47,026 nucleotides of DNA from Candidatus Copromonas faecavium (nom. illeg.). Its GTDB lineage: Bacteria > Bacillota > Clostridia > Lachnospirales > Lachnospiraceae. How positions within the stretch are numbered: the stretch's first letter is position 1; each line of letters starts with the position of its first letter. Under the pieces are notes generated by a model, which saw only the letters and a list, made by a program, of their open reading frames with translations, was not told the DNA's origin and searched no databases. Where the stretch lies: the NCBI GenBank assembly GCA_018712915.1, contig DVGC01000047.1, positions 1-47,026 of the forward strand. The letters run 5' to 3'. Made by a program: the position numbers and the translations under genes. This document shows positions 7,863 through 16,176 of the stretch, one piece after another.

Positions 7863-8120
7863 CTGCTATACCAGAGACTGCCCTGCTCATTGCTTACGCG
7901 GACATTATATCATACTTCCCAGGGGGCTATTTGCCTTTTCCATTACATTTCTCTTACGGTTTCCGCTGTGCCTTCATCCAGCGGTCAATTAGGCAAAGAA
8001 TTCTTTTTGCAGGTCTCCTGGCCAGGCATGGTCGCCTCAGCAGCCTATTTCCGTTTCGCGCGAGTGTGCATTCTCCGGAGCGTTTCATTTTATGGGGCAT
8101 GAAGTTTCCTAATTTAAATC

Positions 8121-8151
8121 GAAAAGGCCCCGCGGAATTTCCGCAGGACCT
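8121..8151 (-). terminator. Intrinsic terminator of the cation ATPase gene
   Basis: Minus strand: AGGTCCTGCGG pairs with CCGCGGGGCCT (8125-8135 and 8141-8151, two G-U pairs), followed by TTTTC. Confidence 0.8.
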
Positions 8152-8216
8152 CTCTGTAGTTTGCCTTTATTCTGCAAATATTCTTTCCAGCCCATATCTT
8201 TCGAAAGTCAGAATCC

Positions 8217-10865
8217 TTATTTTCCAAGACTCCTCTGAACTGCCTTTACAATTTCCATAATCGGAATAATCAGAACGGCCAGTACAAGAGCAATCACATA
8301 CTCTTCCAGATCGATAGGAGTAAACTCAAAGGCGGCAGCAAGCACCGGGATTTCGATTACGGCTGTCGTCAGTACCAGAGACGCAATCATAGCGCCAAAC
8401 AGAAACTTGTTGTGGGTCTTCATGGTAAACAGAGAACCGCGGCGGCTTCTCATGTTCAGAGAATGGAAAATCTCAACCATGGACAGTGTTAAGAATGCCA
8501 TTGTCGTTCCATCCGCACTGTCAACAAATTCCCATACACCGCTTTCAATGTAATGACCCATAATATAGGAAATCATTACAAGGATCGTTACAATAAAGCC
8601 CTGGAAGAATACGTCAAATCCCATTCCACCGGCAAAAATACCCTCTTTCGGATCTCTCGGCGGCTTCTTCATGATATCAGACTCGCTCTTTTCCATACCA
8701 AGGGCAAGGGCCGGGAAACAGTCTGTAATCAGGTTAATCCACAGCAGATGAACCGGCTGCAGGATGGTAAACCCAATTAAGGTTGCAAAGAAGATGGACA
8801 GCACCTCAGCCAGATTGGATGCCAGAAGGAACTGAATCGCCTTCCGGATATTGGCATAAATCCGGCGGCCTTCCTCAACAGCAGAAACGATGGTAGCAAA
8901 GTTATCATCCGCCAGAACCATATCTGCAACATTCTTCGTAACATCCGTACCGGTAATTCCCATGCCGACACCGATATCCGCACTCTTAATAGAGGGCGCA
9001 TCGTTAACACCGTCACCGGTCATGGCCGTAATCATGCCTTTTGATTTCCAGCCGTTGACAATCCGAACCTTATGTTCCGGCTGTACACGGGCGTAAACGG
9101 AATACTTTTCAATATCATGGAAGAACTGCTCGTCACTGATTTCATTCAGCTGGGCTCCGGTAATTGCCTGACTGGCATCCGTAATAATTCCCAGTTCTTT
9201 TGCGATGGCAACCGCTGTATCCTTATGGTCACCGGTGATCATAATCGGACGGATTCCAGCCTGACGGCATTCCACAATCGCAGCCTTAACTTCCGGACGA
9301 ACCGGGTCGATCATTCCGGAAAGTCCAAGATACGTCAGATCAGCTTCCAAAAACTCCGGTTCCGTGCTGGACGGCATCGCATCCCATTCCCGTCTGGCGC
9401 CGCAGAGAACACGAAGAGCTTTATCAGCCATCTCTTTGTTTTTCGTCAGGATCTCCTTGCGGATTTCCTCAGACATGGGCACAACCTGACCATTGACGAG
9501 AGCCTTGGTACAGCGCTTTAAAACCTCGTCAGGAGCACCCTTCGTAAACTGGATAAAGTGATGGTCCTTTGTCTCATGAACCGTGGACATCATCTTTCTG
9601 GAAGAATCGAAAGGCGCTTCTCCCACGCGGACGTATTCCTCTTTCAGCTTCGTCTTGGGGAATCCGTTCTTATTTGCATCATTTACCAGCGCACACTCTG
9701 TAGGCTCACCAACCGCATCATTGCTGTCCGGATCCAGTTCTGCATCAGAACAGAGAGCCATGGCAATTTCCAGAGCCTTCTCATCGTCTCCGGCATGCTC
9801 CACAACCGTCATCTTGTTCTGAGTCAGGGTTCCGGTTTTATCTGAACAGATAATCTGAGTGCAGCCAAGTGTTTCCACGGCCGTCAGCTTTCTGATGATG
9901 GCGTTTCTCCTGGACATATTGGTAACGCCAATGGAAAGCACGATGGTGACAACGGCAGCCAGTCCTTCCGGTATTGCTGCCACTGCCAGAGAAACGGCAA
10001 TCATGAAGGAATCAAGGAAGGTATCGCCAGTAATTCCCTCCGGGCTCATAAACGCACGGAACAAACCAACTGCAAAAATCACCACGCAGATTACAATAAC
10101 GAGAACCGTTAAAATCTTACTCAGCTGGTTTAACTTAAGCTGCAGCGGAGTCTCTTCTTCTTTTGCATTTGCAAGGGCATCGGCAATCTTACCCATCTCG
10201 GTATTCATACCGGTTCCGGTGATGACTGCTTTACCACGTCCGTATACGACTGTGGAGCCCATATACATCATATTTTTTCTGTCGCCAAGGGGAACGTCCT
10301 TTTCCCCTTCCAGATTGAGAATGGACACAATCTTATTGACCGGAACAGACTCACCGGTCAGAGCTGCTTCCTCAATCTTCATGCTGGCACTCTCGATAAT
10401 ACGTCCATCCGCCGGCACAGCATCTCCGGCTTCCAGAACGACCACATCTCCTGGAACCAGTTCCTCACTCTTAAGAGTTACCAGTTTTCCGTCTCTCAGG
10501 ACTTTACTGGTGGCCGCAGCTATCTCCTGCAAAGCTTCAATCGCAGCTTCTGCCTTGCTCTCCTGGAAAACACCAAGCACTGCGTTAATAATCACCACTG
10601 CAAGGATGATAAAAACATCTGTGAAGGATTCTCCCTCATAATAAGCGGTCACACCGGAAATTGCAGCCGCCACGATCAGAATAATAATCATGGGGTCTGC
10701 CAGCTCCTTCAGGAACCGCTCAAGAAGAGAGGCTTTTTTTCCTTCCTTCAGCTTGTTCTTTCCATACTGCTCAAGCCGCTTTTCTGCTTCCTGGCTGGAA
10801 AGGCCCTGCTCGGAGGAGTTCTGTTCCCTTAGCACATCTTCTACGCTGGAAAGATACTCTTTCAC
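8217..10865 (-). CDS. P-type calcium/manganese-transporting ATPase
   Basis: An 882-residue P2-type ATPase that pumps divalent cations out of the cytoplasm. Visible are the N-terminal cation-ATPase domain, actuator LTGES (169-173), transmembrane-4 PEGL (299-302), the phosphorylated aspartate D342 in CSDKTGTLTQN, the hinge GDGVNDAPSIKSADIGVGMG, and NLITDCFPALALG in transmembrane segment 6. These fit the SERCA/PMCA-like Ca2+ group; close bacterial relatives also export Mn2+. The start is GTG with AGGAGG 7 bases upstream. The leader carries a probable yybP-ykoY Mn2+ riboswitch with its own terminator, which favours manganese export as a physiological role. The gene stands alone, with a terminator behind it. 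Confidence 0.93.
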   Translation of the reverse strand: MKEYLSSVEDVLREQNSSEQGLSSQEAEKRLEQYGKNKLKEGKKASLLERFLKELADPMIIILIVAAAISGVTAYYEGESFTDVFIILAVVIINAVLGVFQESKAEAAIEALQEIAAATSKVLRDGKLVTLKSEELVPGDVVVLEAGDAVPADGRIIESASMKIEEAALTGESVPVNKIVSILNLEGEKDVPLGDRKNMMYMGSTVVYGRGKAVITGTGMNTEMGKIADALANAKEEETPLQLKLNQLSKILTVLVIVICVVIFAVGLFRAFMSPEGITGDTFLDSFMIAVSLAVAAIPEGLAAVVTIVLSIGVTNMSRRNAIIRKLTAVETLGCTQIICSDKTGTLTQNKMTVVEHAGDDEKALEIAMALCSDAELDPDSNDAVGEPTECALVNDANKNGFPKTKLKEEYVRVGEAPFDSSRKMMSTVHETKDHHFIQFTKGAPDEVLKRCTKALVNGQVVPMSEEIRKEILTKNKEMADKALRVLCGARREWDAMPSSTEPEFLEADLTYLGLSGMIDPVRPEVKAAIVECRQAGIRPIMITGDHKDTAVAIAKELGIITDASQAITGAQLNEISDEQFFHDIEKYSVYARVQPEHKVRIVNGWKSKGMITAMTGDGVNDAPSIKSADIGVGMGITGTDVTKNVADMVLADDNFATIVSAVEEGRRIYANIRKAIQFLLASNLAEVLSIFFATLIGFTILQPVHLLWINLITDCFPALALGMEKSESDIMKKPPRDPKEGIFAGGMGFDVFFQGFIVTILVMISYIMGHYIESGVWEFVDSADGTTMAFLTLSMVEIFHSLNMRSRRGSLFTMKTHNKFLFGAMIASLVLTTAVIEIPVLAAAFEFTPIDLEEYVIALVLAVLIIPIMEIVKAVQRSLGK

Positions 10866-10911
10866 ATTAATACCTCCTTTTGTAACATCTTGTAATCAGA
10901 CAGCCCGGCCT

Positions 10912-10966
10912 CTGTATATGAAAAAAACTCATATACAGGCCCTCTTTTTCCAGTCTGTATATGAGT
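10912..10966 (-). promoter_or_regulatory. Competing terminator and antiterminator hairpins in ATPase leader
   Basis: Three arms of the same sequence lie in a row. On the minus strand ACTCATATACAG (10955-10966) pairs perfectly with CTGTATATGAGT (10927-10938), which runs straight into seven U residues: an intrinsic terminator. The second arm can instead pair with TCATATACAG (10912-10921) just downstream, which would destroy the terminator. This is a complete attenuation platform. Confidence 0.8.
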
Positions 10967-11065
10967 CTCATTCATTATGACTAAACCAGACTGATATTCA
11001 GCCGGTTATTGTTGGCTTAGCCCGCACAGTGCTGTTTGTGCGGAATTACTCCCTCATTCTGTCCA
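10962..11065 (-). ncRNA. Probable yybP-ykoY manganese riboswitch aptamer
   Basis: On the minus strand the leader reads AUGAGGGAGUAA, a CCGCAC/GUGCGG hairpin, then CUAAGCC paired with GGUUUAG, an internal GCUGA/UCAGU stem, AGUCAUAAUGAAUGAGACU, and a closing UCAU that pairs with the opening AUGA. This order (GGGAGUA junction, hairpin, CC-rich long stem, GAGAC before the closing helix) fits the yybP-ykoY family, which senses Mn2+ and often precedes P-type ATPase genes. The closing UCAU belongs to the first terminator arm, so metal binding should sequester that arm and turn the gene on. The match is from memory of the consensus. Confidence 0.72.
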
Positions 11066-11083
11066 ATTATCAAGTTTGTTAAT

Positions 11084-11112
11084 AAATTAGCACAAATTAT
11101 CTTACATGTCAA
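11084..11112 (-). promoter_or_regulatory. Promoter of the ATPase leader
   Basis: Minus-strand TTGACA (11107-11112), a 17-base spacer and TAATTT (11084-11089), starting near 11077, just before the riboswitch. Bases 11113-11246 beyond it show nothing else clear. Confidence 0.65.
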
Positions 11113-11246
11113 GGCTATTCTGAAAGAAATTTTACAAATTTCCAACGATTTTATGAAGGAAACGGTCTCTCTGCGTTGATGTTTCCTCTGCCACAGTCAA
11201 ACGCTTTGGATATTTCATTTCTCTGTAAACGCGCCATTCTGCCAAA

Positions 11247-11738
11247 TCAGGTATCATGAAGTACCACTTTTCCCTCAGCCAGGGTCTTCTGCACATCGAT
11301 CACCCGCTGATTTGAGCTTCCTTTCCAGTGGAGGGTATTGTCCTTTAATTCTTCAATAAACGGCCCATCCACTACCACGTCCACCTTCTTCATACAGGGA
11401 AGATCCCGGATTTCTTCCCACAGAAAGCCGGTATATACCCAGATGGTTTTCTCCGGGAAGGTCTCTTTTATCTCTTCAATCAGCGCTCCTGTTTCTTCCC
11501 TGTTTTTTTCATGCAGGGGATCTCCCCCGCTGAACGTAATGCCGGAAATATAAGACGGCTTCAGTGCCTCAAATAATTCCGCTTTTGCAGCTTCATCAAA
11601 GGGAATTCCTCCGCAGATATCCCATGTAATAGGATTGTGGCAGCCTTTGCAGCCATGGCTGCAGCCCGCCACCCAGAGAACGGCCCGCAGACCGTCTCCG
11701 TTTCGCATATCGTCTTTTGTAATATTATGATAACGCAT
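11247..11738 (-). CDS. nrdG: Anaerobic ribonucleotide reductase activating protein
   Basis: A 163-residue radical-SAM activase that uses S-adenosylmethionine and a [4Fe-4S] cluster to form the glycyl radical on NrdD. The cluster motif is AGCSHGCKGCHNP near residues 24-36 (CxxxCxxC), followed by FSGGDPLHEKN for SAM binding. The ATG at 11738 has GGAGAG 8 bases upstream; the longer open frame to 11843 runs into repeat DNA and is rejected. It lies 428 bases behind nrdD on the same strand, separated by a repeat block, an unusually wide gap for this pair. Confidence 0.93.
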   Translation of the reverse strand: MRYHNITKDDMRNGDGLRAVLWVAGCSHGCKGCHNPITWDICGGIPFDEAAKAELFEALKPSYISGITFSGGDPLHEKNREETGALIEEIKETFPEKTIWVYTGFLWEEIRDLPCMKKVDVVVDGPFIEELKDNTLHWKGSSNQRVIDVQKTLAEGKVVLHDT

Positions 11739-11810
11739 GCTGGTTCTCTCCGTAATTTCTTTATACTGCTGTTTTTCCGGTATAAGCCGCAAAGGGCAGG
11801 CAAGCTTCCC

Positions 11811-11924
11811 GCCATGCCGCACTTCTCTCACGCGCCATGCCATTCATCATCGGGCTCTGATGGCTTTCTTCTGTGCTCCTGGATCTTATTCGCCCGATGA
11901 TTCATGTAGGGCTGCGCCCTATAG
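11811..11924. repeat. Direct repeat, copy 1 of 2 (about 114 bases)
   Basis: Begins GCCATGCCGCAC, carries CATCATCGGGC pairing with GCCCGATGAT about 35 bases on, and ends with the hairpin TAGGGC-TGC-GCCCTA. It recurs 160 bases later as copy 2 with few differences. It lies between nrdD and nrdG. Confidence 0.85.
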
Positions 11925-11970
11925 TGAAATTTACCCGGTCTGCCTTCTGTAAGCAAGCTTACGACAGGCC

Positions 11971-12085
11971 GCCATGCCGCACCTTTCTCCCCCCGCCATG
12001 CCATTCATCATCGGGCTCTGACTGTTTTCTTCTGTGTTCCTGGAATTTTTTCGCCCGATGATTCATGTAGGGCTGCGCCCTATAG
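11971..12085. repeat. Direct repeat, copy 2 of 2 (about 115 bases)
   Basis: Second copy of the element at 11811-11924. The two stems (CATCATCGGGC...GCCCGATGAT and TAGGGC...GCCCTA) are fully conserved, while the loop and the spacer after the first GCCATGCCGCAC vary. This suggests that RNA or DNA structure is what is retained. A small GTAAGC-AA-GCTTAC hairpin (11949-11962) separates the copies. Confidence 0.85.
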
Positions 12086-12148
12086 CCAGATTCCTCCGGA
12101 TGCCGGGATGCATGCAAGCTTGCCCCCGGCGTCCGGGAGAATCTGGCT
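12084..12148. repeat. Long imperfect hairpin after nrdD
   Basis: AGCCAGATT (12084-12092) pairs with AATCTGGCT (12140-12148). CTCCGGA-TGCCGGG inside pairs with CCCGGCG-TCCGGGAG around a GCAAGCTTGC loop. It starts 19 bases past the nrdD stop on the minus strand. There is no U-run, so it is more likely an RNA-stabilising or dispersed palindromic element than a terminator. Confidence 0.65.
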
Positions 12149-12166
12149 GCATGACTTTGCTGAATA

Positions 12167-14299
12167 TCACATGCTTCTTCGTTCGGCGATTTCGGCCATT
12201 TTGGCGTCGTTCAGGCGGGTGTCGCCTTTGACGCGGGAATAGCTTAAATATCCGTTCATCCGGTCGATTTTGGTCAGGTTCTTGCTGCCGCAGACCGGGC
12301 AGACGTCCATGTTCAGTTCCTCATGTCCGCAGTCGTCACAGTAGGATAAAGACAGATTGACTCCCTCATAGAAGCCCATTTTCATGGCCCTGCGCACCAG
12401 AGATTTGATGGCCTCCCGGTTATAATCAATGGGATATTTCACATACTGAATTTTTCCGCCATTGGAAAGCTCCCAGAACCGGTATTCCAGATTCTGCTTT
12501 TCAATTGGGGTAATGTCCTCTGTTACATGGCAGTGGAAACCGTTGCTTACATATTCTCTGTCGGATACATTTTCCACAATTCCGTACTTTTTCCTGAACT
12601 GCTTGACCTGCAGCCCACAGAGATTTTCTGCCGGAGTGGCGTAAATCGCGTACAGATTGCCGTCCTCTTTCTTAAACTGATTCACCTTATCATTAATATG
12701 CTGCAGCACCTCAAGGGCAAAGGCTCCGTCCTCCACCAGGGATTTTCCGTTATACAGTCTCTGCAGTTCGTTGAATGCCGTAATTCCAAAGGAGGCCGTT
12801 GCCGTCTTTAAAAGAGGCTTGATTTTATCGTGCAGACCCAGATGGCCGCCGTAAAAGCCGCCCTCGCAGTAGGCCAGCGGATTGGTGGACGCACGCATCT
12901 CTCCCAGATACGCATAAGTCCGGATATGAATCTTCCGGATCAGCTCCAGATAATAATCCAGCACCTCATAAAAATCTCTGCTTTCCTGCCTTGCCTTGGC
13001 AAGAATCATGGGCAGATGAAGGCTGACCACTCCGATATTAAAGCGGCCCACAAATACCGGCTCGTCTTTTTCATCCGCCGGTTCCATGCCGCCTTTCTCA
13101 TACCAGGGAGACAAAAATGCACGGCATCCCATGGGGCTGATAATCTTGCCGTATTTCTTATACATGCTGGCAATATAACCCTCTCCCGTTAAAGAAAGCC
13201 AGTCCGGATACATGGTCTTGGCCGAACAGTCGATTCCGGCCTCAAACACATCTTCCAGCTCCTTGCCCGGGCCATGAAGATTTTCATCATACAAAAATAC
13301 AATTTTGGGGAACAGCACCGGCTTCTTATGTCCTTCCTTTCCCTGTCCCTTTTTCCGGACATTTAACATGGTAATGGTCGCCATTTTTGCAAACCGGCCG
13401 GTTCCGGTTCCGGCTGTCACCGTAATGAAGGGATAATCTCCTCTGCTGGAGGAAACAGAATTAAACTTATATTCCCATCCCTGGAATCCCTGCTCCATCT
13501 CCCGCTGCACATCGTCCCAGGCCACTTCCTTTGCCTTTTCCTCGTCCAGCCCCAGGTCGATGTATTTATGAAGGGCCTTTTCATAGGATTTTTCCGCATA
13601 AGGCTCCAGAATGTTTTCCACGCTGGGTACCGTAAATCCTCCGTACTGCTGGCTGGCGGCGCTTAACACGATGTCGCCGATGACGTCAAAGGCCACATCC
13701 AGAGTTTTCGGCTCGTTATACCAGATATTTCCCATCTCGAAACCACCTGTCAGCACCTCCTGAACATTAAAGAGGCAGCAGTTCATGGTGTCCCGTCTGG
13801 CTGACATGTCATGAATATAAATATATCCGTCCCGGCAGGCCTGAAGTTCTTCCACGGTCATGAAAAATTTCTGATACAGGGATTTGTTTAATTCATTAAA
13901 AATCAGGCTGCGCTTGGTAGACACCAGCGCGCTGTCAGTATTGCTGTTTTCCTTATCTCCGATATACATGATGGACTGGCTCTTTTTATAAACCTCATCC
14001 AGCATCCGCACAAAATCCTGCTTGTAATTGCGGTAATCCCGGTAGCTTTTGGCCACCAGCGGGTTGACCCGCTCCAGAGCGCCCTCCACAATATTATGCA
14101 TCTGAGCAATGGGAATCTCCGCTTCATCCAGCATTTCCGCCTTTTCTTCCACAAACTGGCAGATAAAATTAATTTCTGCCTTGGAAAACTGAATCATAGC
14201 CCGATCTGCCGATTTATTGACAGCCACAACCACCTTCTGGACATTGAAATCCTCTTTTGTCCCGTCCTTTTTTATTACCTTAATTTCGCTGCACTTCAT
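12167..14299 (-). CDS. nrdD: Anaerobic (class III) ribonucleoside-triphosphate reductase
   Basis: A 710-residue oxygen-sensitive reductase that makes dNTPs from NTPs. An ATP-cone regulatory domain opens the protein (EIKVIKKDGTKEDFNVQKVV). The C-terminus has the zinc site CDDCG...CPVCG and the radical loop RMNGYLSYSRVKGD, with the glycyl-radical glycine near residue 683. Two ATGs are possible: 14305 sits only 3 bases from AGGAGG, whereas 14299 is 9 bases away and is preferred. The start lies inside scpB, a 20-base overlap, so translation is probably coupled to the condensin genes. NrdG is encoded downstream. Confidence 0.94.
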   Translation of the reverse strand: MKCSEIKVIKKDGTKEDFNVQKVVVAVNKSADRAMIQFSKAEINFICQFVEEKAEMLDEAEIPIAQMHNIVEGALERVNPLVAKSYRDYRNYKQDFVRMLDEVYKKSQSIMYIGDKENSNTDSALVSTKRSLIFNELNKSLYQKFFMTVEELQACRDGYIYIHDMSARRDTMNCCLFNVQEVLTGGFEMGNIWYNEPKTLDVAFDVIGDIVLSAASQQYGGFTVPSVENILEPYAEKSYEKALHKYIDLGLDEEKAKEVAWDDVQREMEQGFQGWEYKFNSVSSSRGDYPFITVTAGTGTGRFAKMATITMLNVRKKGQGKEGHKKPVLFPKIVFLYDENLHGPGKELEDVFEAGIDCSAKTMYPDWLSLTGEGYIASMYKKYGKIISPMGCRAFLSPWYEKGGMEPADEKDEPVFVGRFNIGVVSLHLPMILAKARQESRDFYEVLDYYLELIRKIHIRTYAYLGEMRASTNPLAYCEGGFYGGHLGLHDKIKPLLKTATASFGITAFNELQRLYNGKSLVEDGAFALEVLQHINDKVNQFKKEDGNLYAIYATPAENLCGLQVKQFRKKYGIVENVSDREYVSNGFHCHVTEDITPIEKQNLEYRFWELSNGGKIQYVKYPIDYNREAIKSLVRRAMKMGFYEGVNLSLSYCDDCGHEELNMDVCPVCGSKNLTKIDRMNGYLSYSRVKGDTRLNDAKMAEIAERRSM

Positions 14300-15041
14300 C
14301 GTCATACACCTCCTGTCCGGCCTTTTGGTCCGCCTGCATTCCATCCGCGTCCCCGTTCTCCGGATTGCTTTGGTTTCCCGCTTCTTTCTCTTCTCCCGCG
14401 CCCTCTCCAGCTTCACCGCTTTCCGGCATCGCTTCCGTATTTCCGGAATCCAGAAGCCGTCCGTCTGCATCCAGTTTCAGATTCAGCTCTTTCTCCACCT
14501 CAGCCCGGATTTCCTCCCGCTGAACCAGGTTCATTTGCGGCAAATCTCCGGCAGAGCCTACACCAAACCGGCGCAGGAACTCTTCTGTGGTGGCAAAAAG
14601 CGCCGGCCTGCCGGGCGCATCCAGCCGGCCTGCTTCATACACAAGATTATATTCAATCAGCCGGTTCACCGCATGATCGGATTTTACCCCGCGGATCCGT
14701 TCAATATCCGCCTTTGTCACCGGCTGCTTATAGGCAATAATTGCCAGAGTCTCCATCATAACATCTGTTAAGACCTGTTTTTTCGGTGTAGCCGCCACCC
14801 GGATCAGGTTTCCGTAATATTCGGAGCGGGTACACATCTGGTAGCAATCCTCCAGCCGGAGAATCTGCATTCCCCGCTGTTCCGTCTCATAACGCTCCTT
14901 CAGCCGCTCGGCAGCTGCCTCTGCTTCCTCCTCGCCGCATTCCAGAGCGGCTGCCAGCTGCCGGATTTCCACCGACTGGCCCATGGTAAAGAGAACTGCC
15001 TCTGCAACGGCCTCCTGCCTTTTCTTCTCTTCCCCGTTCAT
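14280..15041 (-). CDS. scpB: Segregation and condensation protein B
   Basis: Winged-helix kleisin-interacting subunit of the SMC-ScpAB condensin complex, needed for chromosome compaction. The first 180 residues match ScpB (AVAEAVLFTMGQSVEIRQLA, then TLAIIAYKQPVTKADIERIR). At 253 residues it is longer than the usual 190 or so. The excess is a low-complexity acidic tail rich in Glu, Gly and Asn from about residue 195, probably disordered. Its ATG overlaps the scpA stop by 4 bases, and its own 3' end contains the nrdD start. Confidence 0.93.
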   Translation of the reverse strand: MNGEEKKRQEAVAEAVLFTMGQSVEIRQLAAALECGEEEAEAAAERLKERYETEQRGMQILRLEDCYQMCTRSEYYGNLIRVAATPKKQVLTDVMMETLAIIAYKQPVTKADIERIRGVKSDHAVNRLIEYNLVYEAGRLDAPGRPALFATTEEFLRRFGVGSAGDLPQMNLVQREEIRAEVEKELNLKLDADGRLLDSGNTEAMPESGEAGEGAGEEKEAGNQSNPENGDADGMQADQKAGQEVYDDEVQRN

Positions 15042-15889
15042 CCATTCTCCTCCCCGGTCCCGTCAAATGATTCCTCCGCCGGTCCGCTATCTTCCTGTCC
15101 AGTTTCAGCCCTCGTTTCTTTTGTATGCTCTGTACCGGGCGCTTCCATCTCCATGGTCTCAATCCTCATATCCTCAAACGGATGCTCCTGAGTCAGATGG
15201 ATTTTTCCCACCTTCATCAGTTCCAAAAGAGCAAGGAAGGTCACCACCACCGCATTCCGGTCATGCTTTTTTTCCAGCATCTGCCGGAAGCTGAATTTCT
15301 TATGCGCTCTGGCATACTCAAGCACCTGGGAAATGGTTTCCTCCAGACTGACCGGTTCCTTCTTAATGGTTCCAAACCGGCTGCGGATGGGGTCAATCTT
15401 ATCCTGCTGCCGTTTCATGACCGCCTCAAATACCCGCTGAAGATCCAGAAGGGTAATTCCGGAAAGAAGACTGTCCAAATCCACCGGCTGTTCATACTGG
15501 GCCACTTCCCTTGGAATGGATGGTTCCCGGTAAAACAGCTTGTCTGCGTCCAGCTCCATATCCTTAAGCTCCGAGGACATCAGGCGGAAGGTTTTATACT
15601 CCAAAAGTCTTGCCACCAGCTCCGCTCTTGGATCTTCCTCTTCCTCTTCCGGCGTTTCCTCCTTGGGAAGCAGCATCCGCGCCTTAATATCCAAAAGCGT
15701 GGCCGCCATCACAAGGAACTCACTGACTACATCCAGATCCCGTTCCTCCATATGATTTACATAATCCATGTACTGATCCGTAATCTCGGCAATGGGAATA
15801 TCATAAATATTCACTTTGTTCTTTTCGATCAGATGGAGAAGCAGATCCAGAGGACCTTCAAATCTCTCCAGCTTGTATAAAAGCTCCAT
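15038..15889 (-). CDS. scpA: Segregation and condensation protein A (kleisin)
   Basis: A 283-residue kleisin that bridges SMC heads and recruits ScpB. The hallmark N-terminus LERFEGPLDLLLHLIEKNKV binds the SMC neck, and the C-terminal winged helix (VVTFLALLELMKVGKIHLTQ) binds the SMC head. A charged tail of about 40 residues follows. GGGAGAG precedes the ATG. It is the first gene of scpA-scpB-nrdD. Confidence 0.93.
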   Translation of the reverse strand: MELLYKLERFEGPLDLLLHLIEKNKVNIYDIPIAEITDQYMDYVNHMEERDLDVVSEFLVMAATLLDIKARMLLPKEETPEEEEEDPRAELVARLLEYKTFRLMSSELKDMELDADKLFYREPSIPREVAQYEQPVDLDSLLSGITLLDLQRVFEAVMKRQQDKIDPIRSRFGTIKKEPVSLEETISQVLEYARAHKKFSFRQMLEKKHDRNAVVVTFLALLELMKVGKIHLTQEHPFEDMRIETMEMEAPGTEHTKETRAETGQEDSGPAEESFDGTGEENG

Positions 15890-16090
15890 CCGTGTTTCTC
15901 TCCCATTTCAAGAAGTCATGTTCTGTCTCATAAAATCCGCGTTTCAATTCATAAACAAACCACATTCCAGCTCTCACGCAGGCCTTGTTTGTCCCTTTTA
16001 TCAACCGTGTTCCGGTTCACTCATGAAAACAGCATGTTCATTCAGGACTGAACCCCGGTCCTCTAATAAGCCGCATTCCGGTTCTTAAGC

Positions 16091-16119
16091 AAAAGAAAAG
16101 AGTCCCATATGGAACTCTT
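16091..16119 (-). terminator. Terminator after the metallophosphoesterase gene
   Basis: Minus strand AAGAGTTCC-ATAT-GGGACTCTT followed by TTTTCTTTT. The remaining bases between it and scpA (15890-16090) contain repeated CATTCCG/TTCCGGTTC-like words but no gene. Confidence 0.8.
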
Positions 16120-16176
16120 CCCGGCCATATTCCTGTGACAGTATATCAGAATTTGGTGTCTCTGTAAATAGGTTTC

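Larger units (their letters stand above)
7532..8216. other. Long intergenic region with several stem-loops
   Basis: No credible gene is seen in these 685 bases. The left half holds a run of short hairpins: ATGGCC-TTC-GGCCAT (7684-7698), CGTGC-TTTC-GCACG (near 7799-7812), and a larger stem near 7829-7862. The right half (7880-8120) has no recognised structure. The ATPase terminator is at 8121-8151. Confidence 0.5.

Noticed and set aside
9859-10641. 260-codon plus-strand frame inside the ATPase gene
   Set aside because: Antisense shadow of the P-type ATPase. The minus-strand protein carries all catalytic motifs, whereas this frame is a Ser/Thr-rich translation without domains.
11739-11843. N-terminal extension of NrdG
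   Set aside because: It reads into the repeat element. The ATG at 11738 has a good ribosome site and gives the usual NrdG start.
11811-12085. CRISPR array
   Set aside because: Only two units of about 115 bases with internal stems, no short identical repeats with unique spacers, and no cas genes nearby.
14306-14470. N-terminal extension of NrdD
   Set aside because: Arg/Lys-rich translation of scpB in another frame; the ATP-cone begins just after 14299.
15125-15880. 251-codon plus-strand frame inside scpA
   Set aside because: Antisense shadow of a clear kleisin gene; no ribosome site or recognisable domain.
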